Origin: Sanderia malayensis
Lineage: Eukaryota; Cnidaria; Scyphozoa; Semaeostomeae; Pelagiidae
Direction: 5' to 3'
Assembly (NCBI GenBank): GCA_013076295.1
Contig: RQOL01000554.1
Location: 1 to 64,000, forward strand
Length of the DNA stretch: 64,000 bases
Shown: positions 58,015-64,000 of the stretch, in pieces
Layout: each line of letters opens with the position of its first letter
Numbering within the stretch: the stretch's first letter is position 1
Notes under the pieces: generated by a model
What the model was told of the DNA's origin: nothing
The model's input: the letters and a program-made list of their open reading frames with translations, nothing else
The model's database searches: none
Program-made: the position numbers and the translations under genes

Positions 58015-59732
58015 CGCTGATAGTTAGCTCTATCAATCAACGATTTGGTGCTTAGGCCCAATTGGCCTTGAAGAGTGGGCGTGAACCAAGAGAGGAGTCA
58101 CGCAAGTTCGTCACCGAAGTCATATCCTTTTTAGAAATCATATATAATAAATGGATATGGCAACAAGACGGCCGCTGCAGCGATGTTCTAGCCAAATATC
58201 GTCCTTGAATGGCTACAATTTAGAAAGTCACGGGTCTCTAAATCTTATAACCATGAAAAAATGTCATTGTACCTCTAAGAAGAAAAAGGACCTTTAAACC
58301 CACAAGCGGAACATTTCTTTGCCTTCTCGAGACCAATGTAGTGGAAGTAAGTTTTAAAAACATGGCTGAGTCTGGAAAGAAACACGTGTTTGTGGTTTTA
58401 TATTAGATCTTTCTTAGAGTTGTTGCAGAAGATGAAGATGAAGACGAATTTGCTGGAAGTTTATCAGGTCTAATAATTTGTTGTAATATGGTCTAATAAT
58501 CTAATAGCATGTGAAATATTTTGTCTTTTTCAACTTTTTGCATTTTTTCCTTCCCTCAAATTCATTTCCTATTCTATTCATACATTGTTCATTCATTCCT
58601 GCATTTATTTGTTAATTTGTTAAGTCATCCATTCCCTTGCTCATCCATTCATCAATCTGTAATCAACAACATTTACTTACCAACTTTTATCGTATTATCT
58701 TTCTTTCATCTTCCTAGAATACCTCAATATCTGCAAGGCAGATGGAATGAGAGGAATATTTGTGTCAATACCATTAAAATACCTTTGGGCGATACCATAC
58801 GTGAGTTTGTCAGGCTTCATGCCATCATGCAATAAATGATTACATAATGATGATGAAATGGCTGCCAGAAGATGAAGAAAATAAAATTCCCCAATAAGCT
58901 TTTCACACTGTTGGTGTACCAAGTAGGTATTTGAAATATGTTTGTTAGCGTAATCTTATATCAATGTTGCAATTGTATCTATATTAGCTTTGCTTTTTGC
59001 AAAGTTGTATACTTCTAGACAAGGTTTTTCAATGAAGCGTTCAGGTATATGAATTATTTTGAACTAATGGCTTAATTTTGAATCATTTTTGCTCAAGGCA
59101 TGGTACCTAATGAAGAAACACAGGAAGCACTCGTTGTTGACAAAGGAAAAGTAGGTATTTTAATTGAATATTATTAAACATGGCCTAGTTTTCATTCACA
59201 TAATTTGGTTTTATATCTGTAATGACATTTTATTTATTTAACTGCTACAGCTTTAGCATACATATATTGCAGACAAATTTAATAAAAATATGTCATGTCA
59301 GATAAAGAAATGGAAGTTTCCTTGTGGCTTTGCTGAACCAAATGAAGATATCGGGTAAGCATGAATCTTTCTTTATTCTTGTTTCCTGGAAGATTGCATG
59401 CAAAACCTTTCACTTATATCATGTGAAATATAAATATCTGATAAAAATTTCTTGCAAGACTTTGCATATCACTTATTTATTTCTAATATATGTATATATC
59501 TTGGCATAAATCCCCCTTTCTATTAGGTTCTCTTCTCTAATAAGCTTCTTTTTGAGTTGAGATTTTTAATTCGCCCTCTCTATTGAGCCTCCCTCCCAGG
59601 GCTAAAAAGAGCTTTTTTGGTATGATTGTAGTCATGAAGTTATCTTTGCTTTAGGTGCTACTGTGATGAGAGAAATTAAGGAAGAAACTGGCATTAAAGC
59701 TGGTGAGTCTGTGGGAATGATTTTGATTTCAT
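58015..59732 (+). pseudogene. NUDT6-like Nudix gene, copy D
   Basis: Inverted counterpart of copy B with the same exon order: a 5' block at 58150-58300, an exon near 58430-58470 (DEDEDEFAGSLSG), one at 58718-58925 (ADGMRGIFVSIPLKYLW), one at about 59098-59153 (NEETQEALVVDKGK), 59302-59354 (KKWKFPCGFAEPNEDIG) and 59655-59702 (ATVMREIKEETGIKAG). The exon at 58718 keeps the tryptophan that is a stop in copy B. Relative to B it has lost two bases after GGCTTCA (about 58820), and it also has a TAA near 58890. Homology ends at about 59733. B and D therefore carry different disabling changes and decayed independently. Confidence 0.75.
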
Positions 59733-59929
59733 GATTAAAATGGAATTTTGCACGTCAAAACTTGAACGCTAATAATGATCAAAAATTTTTATCAAATTTG
59801 TGTTTACTTGAAAATATCGCGATTAGCCACTGGTGAGAGAATTTAAATCGGTGAAGTCGAGGTATTAAAAAACTGTTGTCCGCGATCAAATTTTCCCATA
59901 CCGACATGAAACTGATTGGCGGCAAGGAC

Positions 59930-60127
59930 TCCTACCTGTCCTAGTTATCCTAGCTGTCCTACCTGTCCTACTTATCCTAGCCGTCCTAGTTGTCTTAGCT
60001 GTCCTAGTTATCCTAGTTGTCCTAACTGTCCTAGTTATCCTAGTTGTCCTAACTGTCCTAGCTGTCCCAGTTATCTTGACTGTCCTAGTTATCCTGACTG
60101 TCCTAGCTATCCTAGCTGCCCTAGCTG
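59930..60127 (+). repeat. 9-bp minisatellite TCCTAG(T/C)T(A/G)
   Basis: About 22 copies of a 9-bp unit. Because the unit length is a multiple of three, both strands read as long simple frames (CPSYPS-type on plus, TRTVRITR-type on minus), which are not genes. Two further units occur at 61491-61511. Confidence 0.95.
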
Positions 60128-60281
60128 AATCTATATTATTATCCTCACATAACATAACATATATTTTACCATTAGACAAGAATTTGAGTTTTTTTGAAGA
60201 AAGTCAGTTTACAGAATACAAACATCTCATTCATTTAACTCTCCCACCTTCCCGCGCTTTTCATTGATTTGAATTTTTAAA

Positions 60282-60941
60282 TTGTTTGCTGAGATCAAGC
60301 ATACGATGTGCATACATCAAAAACGCAAGATAAGATGCGACATTTTCAACTTTCAAACTTATGATTTCAAGCATATAAATTTACATATGGCATTTAGACG
60401 AGATAAAAACATCCAAGACACGCTTGTTCGTTCCAACCTTTCGTCCTCTCCTTCATCTGGTACTTTTCCTTGTAATCACGGCCTCTGTCAAACCTGTAAA
60501 CACACCAACCCATCAACGGCTATCACCAACGGAAACAAATTCTTCAACATTAAATGTAACTTTACCTGTTCTTCAACCTCAGTTATTTACTGCATTATTT
60601 GTAAAAATTGCAACATCCTATATATCGGCGAAACATCCAGACAAATAAACAACCGTTTTGGTGAGCATCTCCGCAACGTTCGCAACAAGGTACATCTTAA
60701 AGAAACACATCGAAATGATCCTGACTCCAACATCGCCAAACATTTTAATTCTCCAAACCATACTACTGATGACATGACAATACTTGGCCTCATCTACGCA
60801 CCAACTGACAGTCTAAAGGAAAACTTTTGGAAAAAAATCATATTTGGCCTTGGCACACTCTTCCAGCTGGACTTAATAAACAGTTTTCTTATCTATAATT
60901 ATATATTAATATGGACGCTTTACTTTATGCCTATTTATTAA
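60282..60941 (+). pseudogene. Penelope-like element C terminus with GIY-YIG endonuclease
   Basis: The 219-codon frame matches the last part of a Penelope-like retroelement ORF. A linker AFRRDKNIQDTLVRS and a cysteine segment (GTFPCNHGLCQTCKHT) precede a GIY-YIG nuclease: VIYCIICKNCNILYIGETSR, NRFGEHLRNVRNK and NIAKHFNSPNH. GIY-YIG here nicks target DNA. The reverse transcriptase that should precede it is absent, so the copy is 5'-truncated. The last 30 residues (hydrophobic) may be out of the true frame. The first methionine is not the natural start. Confidence 0.85.
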
Positions 60942-61250
60942 ACATGCTCTTCTTACGTCATACCTCTTTTTAATTCTATTTATCGTACGCCACATTCTAT
61001 TTCTGTTATTTGCAACCGTTTTTCTTTTATTTTTATTACTTGATAACGGGTCAAGCCCGAAACGTTGTACTAATTTTCAAAGTGACTGTTTCTTTATTCA
61101 TCAATTTGTTTATTTGCATTTATACAGTCGCACACGCAACCTGGATATTTATAAATTTACGTACGCCTTTTCAATATCCTTCACTCATACTCTCCCCCCT
61201 TTTAGAGCTCCGGCGCATCTCATTTATTTGCGTTGAAGTTGGGTTGGCCT
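60942..61250 (+). mobile_element. Penelope-like 3' region
   Basis: After the GIY-YIG frame the sequence contains TTGATAACGGGTCAAGCCCG and then GAAACG. This arrangement is common in the non-coding part of Penelope-like elements and recalls a hammerhead ribozyme core (see next entry). The 3' boundary is not defined; it probably lies before the GGGTGGGCGGA repeats at 61388. Confidence 0.6.
61039..61070 (+). ncRNA. Degenerate hammerhead-like motif
   Basis: The sequence TTGATAAC-GGG-TCAAG-CCC-GAAAC has the order core, small stem-loop II, GAAA found in hammerhead ribozymes, which are known in Penelope-like elements. The first core block differs from the consensus CTGATGA at two positions, so self-cleavage is doubtful. 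The flanking stems were not resolved. Confidence 0.3.
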
Positions 61251-61387
61251 AAATGGTCTGAAATATTTTGTGAGCTAAAACTAAATATTTTATAAGCTTT
61301 TATGAGCTAAAAGCTTTAGCTACAAAAAGGATGATCAGTAAAGTAATGGCAGTAGAGATACACATCCAAATCATGGGGAAAGCATGT

Positions 61388-61511
61388 GGGGCGGACGCGG
61401 ATAGTCTTCATAGGGTGGGCGGATAGACTTGATAGGGTGGGCGGAAAGGAGAGTGGGCGGATCGCTAGGTGGGCGGATGGTCTAGAAAACGTCCTAGCTG
61501 TCCTAGTTATC
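61388..61511. repeat. GGGTGGGCGGA repeats and two residual minisatellite units
   Basis: Five to six copies of (A/G)GGTGGGCGGA spaced 15-25 bp apart are followed by TCCTAGCTGTCCTAGTTATCC. The latter matches the 59.93 kb minisatellite, suggesting that the intervening 1.4 kb was inserted into that array. Confidence 0.75.
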
Positions 61512-64000
61512 CAGTTTGGACACCTTGTTTAATTATTGTTTTGTTCTTGTTATTTCTAATTTTCAACGTTGTCATTTTTCAAACAAAATTTCATAACAGT
61601 AGGTTTCGCGACCAGAAGTTTTAAAATCACAACTGCTCAAAAATGAGTCAATATAATTGCAAAATATTTTTGCACAAGATACCTTTTGAGCTAAATTTGT
61701 ACGGTAGAAATCCCCGAAAGTTGTTTGTTAAGATCAATTTTGTACAAAATTATGTGTTAAAGGGGTTACATTTTATCTATCTATCTATCAAATAATGTAC
61801 AAAACCCAAAAATTGGGTATTACGCGCAATTTTTTTAGTGACTAGATGATAAAATATGTTACTTTTTAGGAAACTATATACTGCTAGAGATTACAAACGA
61901 AATGCAACTGGTTGGTGTAATGGAGAGAAAATACGAAGTTTTAAGTTTTAGAGTAAATGGTTATAATGGTTATAACGTTTGTGGTTGTAATGAGCCTGGC
62001 TATTTACATGTAGATGTACATGTGAAATAATTGCTGTCGGAATACCAACCGAAGCTCTATCACAATGTGCAATGTGCGCGAAAAAGTGCATATAGCTACA
62101 GTGAACATTAATGTTAATCTCAAGAAGTTGAGCGTTAAGCATACCGGCCCGGATTGCTTGAGTAGGAATAAGCTTTTACGGTCGCTGAAACCGATTGGCT
62201 GTGCAAATTTCGGCCGATACACCTGGCAGTAATAACCGGACTGGTTATACTGCAGACTAATGACGGAAATCATAATTTAAACTCAAAAAACAATAAAAGG
62301 GGACAGGGTGGGTGGGAGAAGTCAATCCTTGTTCTATGCGCTAGGCCTTAGAATGATTGTTGCATCTGAACTTGACACGAACATGCCTTGAATAAATTGC
62401 ATTGCCAAGAGATTACCGACGTCAATATATTTTGTTAGGTTTGCTTAACCACACCCTTGTGGGATCATGTTGATGGACATACACATTCTTTCGCAGAGGC
62501 AATTTCTATCGCACATTAATTGTTGTTAAATTGCATTTAACACCTATTAATTTATTGCAGGTCTTCACGACCGACCTACAAGTAAATATCACGACAAATG
62601 CACATAGTAAAGATAAGACCTATATTCATTATTTGCTGCCGGTACTGACATAAAGCCATTGATAATCAATACAGATTATAATCTATAAAAAGCAGACATT
62701 ACACTATTCAGAAACTTTGTGTACAAGGCCCGGTGTCAATGCAGTTGATGGAACCATTTTGGCTATGATGCAACTGAAACTAAAACCCTTAAGCTTTTCA
62801 GTGTAGGGCTATTTATGGATATAAATCCTAAGCGCCCTTGCTAACGGCATCAACAAAAAAATAAACGTTGTATATTTTATTAAATTCCAAGAACCTGTAA
62901 TGAACACCTTTCAGTGGAATATCAGTAGAGAAACCAATGAATATCGTGCTAAAACATAGACGTTCATTGGAAAATTATAATTTGATTATCTATGGGATAC
63001 CAAGAAAAAGCCCAACGACCATGGGAATGATGACCATTTTTCACTCACTCAAATGTACTGTTTTGCGGTATCAGTAGCAAGCTTGTTATGAACAATAATG
63101 AATGCTTTAGTAACGCAATGATTGGAAAAAACACATTCGTTACAACTCCGATTTTCCAAAGGTCACAGGGTATTTGCACCAATGCAAATAAACACGGCGG
63201 CCGTAATTGGTTTCTTATTGAAACAGGACATAAACGTCCTCATTTGGCTAGCTGACATCCTTTTCATTAGCGTCACGGCATCCCAACTAACCAGTAACAA
63301 AATTGAACAATGTCATCTGTCAGGCACAAGAGATTCATGTAAAAAACATGACAATGTAACAACATAATAATGATAGAACGACAGAACACCCAAAGGGGTT
63401 AACAATTACGTGTAGCACCAGGCAATGGTATGGATGGAGTAGCATTTAAGAACAGTTAAAGTAATATCCAAAAAAAGGAACTCCTTCCTGTAAGTTTACG
63501 CATAAACAGTATGCTCTTCATCAATTCAACCACATGCATGACAATGCCGATCCCGTTGGAATAAATCAGGTATGCATTGCATGTAAATGTTGCAACAAGA
63601 AACTGTCGGTACATTGCATGTATTCTATTTGCAAATAAGTACTTACAGAAACCTTGTTTGTGGTTACAAATTGGAGCGGTGGTCCTCGACATAATCAACG
63701 GCATAATTTGATTCGTGACACGCATTAGTTAAACCCCCGAAACGGGGGAACATAATGTCATTTCATTGAGGGGTGGGGTGTAATACACCCATTGACGCCT
63801 TTTTCATTTGCAAAGAAAGGAGATTCACAGACTTGTATGCCCTCCCAAAAACAACTCCACTTCACCTCCAGCATTGAGCTTCTTTATAATACCCTATTTC
63901 TTGTATTCACTGCAGTGAACAACCATACTTCATAACCATGCGTGACATTTCCACGCAAAATGGTATTCTCGGTGTTCTTGGCTCAAGCAGACTATGGACG
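61512..64000. other. No supported gene
   Basis: I see no exon with domain support, no RNA gene and no transposon end in this 2.5 kb. A short TCTATCTATCTATC run lies near 61776. The reading frames at 63122-63367 (plus) and 63456-63725 (minus) have no recognisable features. Confidence 0.4.

Noticed and set aside
59886..60179. Long simple-sequence frames rich in CPSYPS or TRTVRITR
   Set aside because: They are produced by a 9-bp minisatellite, whose unit length keeps every frame open.
1..64000. CRISPR arrays, riboswitches, bacterial operons
   Set aside because: The window is eukaryotic; tandem repeats seen are minisatellites, transposon arms or LINE UTR repeats with no spacer structure.

Overview
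The window looks like a repeat-rich, AT-rich stretch of an invertebrate metazoan genome. The basis is small exons with GT-AG introns, no operons or ribosome binding sites, and a dense mixture of animal transposon classes: a CR1/L2-type LINE, PIF/Harbinger, KDZ, pogo/Tigger, mariner-type MITEs and a Penelope-like element. I cannot name the species. A cnidarian or a similar early-branching or lophotrochozoan invertebrate would fit. There is one assembly gap of 100 Ns at 43764-43863.

Layout. 0-9.9 kb: diverged direct repeats, a Harbinger-type MITE (3655-4037), and a decayed locus holding two exons of a NUDT6-like Nudix gene (copy A), itself broken by a second MITE. 9.95-14.9 kb: an almost complete CR1/L2-type LINE with two intact ORFs. 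16.4-17.5 kb: a pogo relic. 17.5-21.1 kb: a minus-strand zinc-finger gene with a triplicated exon. A 1.3 kb transposon of unknown family sits 9 bp from one of its splice sites. 22.9-29.06 kb: a compact intronless cassette with a coiled-coil plus Fic-domain gene, a coiled-coil plus TRAF-type MATH gene, and an acidic ORF on the other strand. An apparently autonomous PIF/Harbinger element (23464-27360) with 430 bp terminal inverted repeats and a TTA target duplication has split the Fic gene just before its catalytic motif. 29.2-35.5 kb: a pseudogene copy of an unknown lysine-rich protein (here called gene X) tail-to-tail with NUDT6-like copy B. 35.5-43.15 kb: four non-autonomous DNA transposons (Tc/mariner-type, CAGGGGCGG-type, TTAA-type, Tigger-type). 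44.3-52 kb: a multi-exon KDZ-type transposase gene on the minus strand with two probable frameshifts. 52.8-56.8 kb: NUDT6-like copy C and an intact gene X, forming an inverted duplicate of the 29-33 kb region. 58-59.7 kb: NUDT6-like copy D. 59.9-61.5 kb: a 9-bp minisatellite interrupted by the 3' end of a Penelope-like element with a GIY-YIG domain. 61.5-64 kb: nothing recognised.

Most of the coding capacity belongs to mobile elements. The host-type content is gene X, the NUDT6-like fragments, the zinc-finger gene and the Fic/TRAF cassette. The comparison of loci at 5.8-8.8, 29-35.5 and 52.8-56.8 kb suggests one ancestral unit (NUDT6-like gene tail-to-tail with gene X, gene X having a short bidirectional CRE-bearing promoter). 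That unit was duplicated at least three times and has decayed differently in each copy. The most interesting non-transposon content is the Fic plus TRAF-MATH cassette, because both genes are intronless, share a coiled-coil-plus-effector plan, and lie about 110 bp apart.
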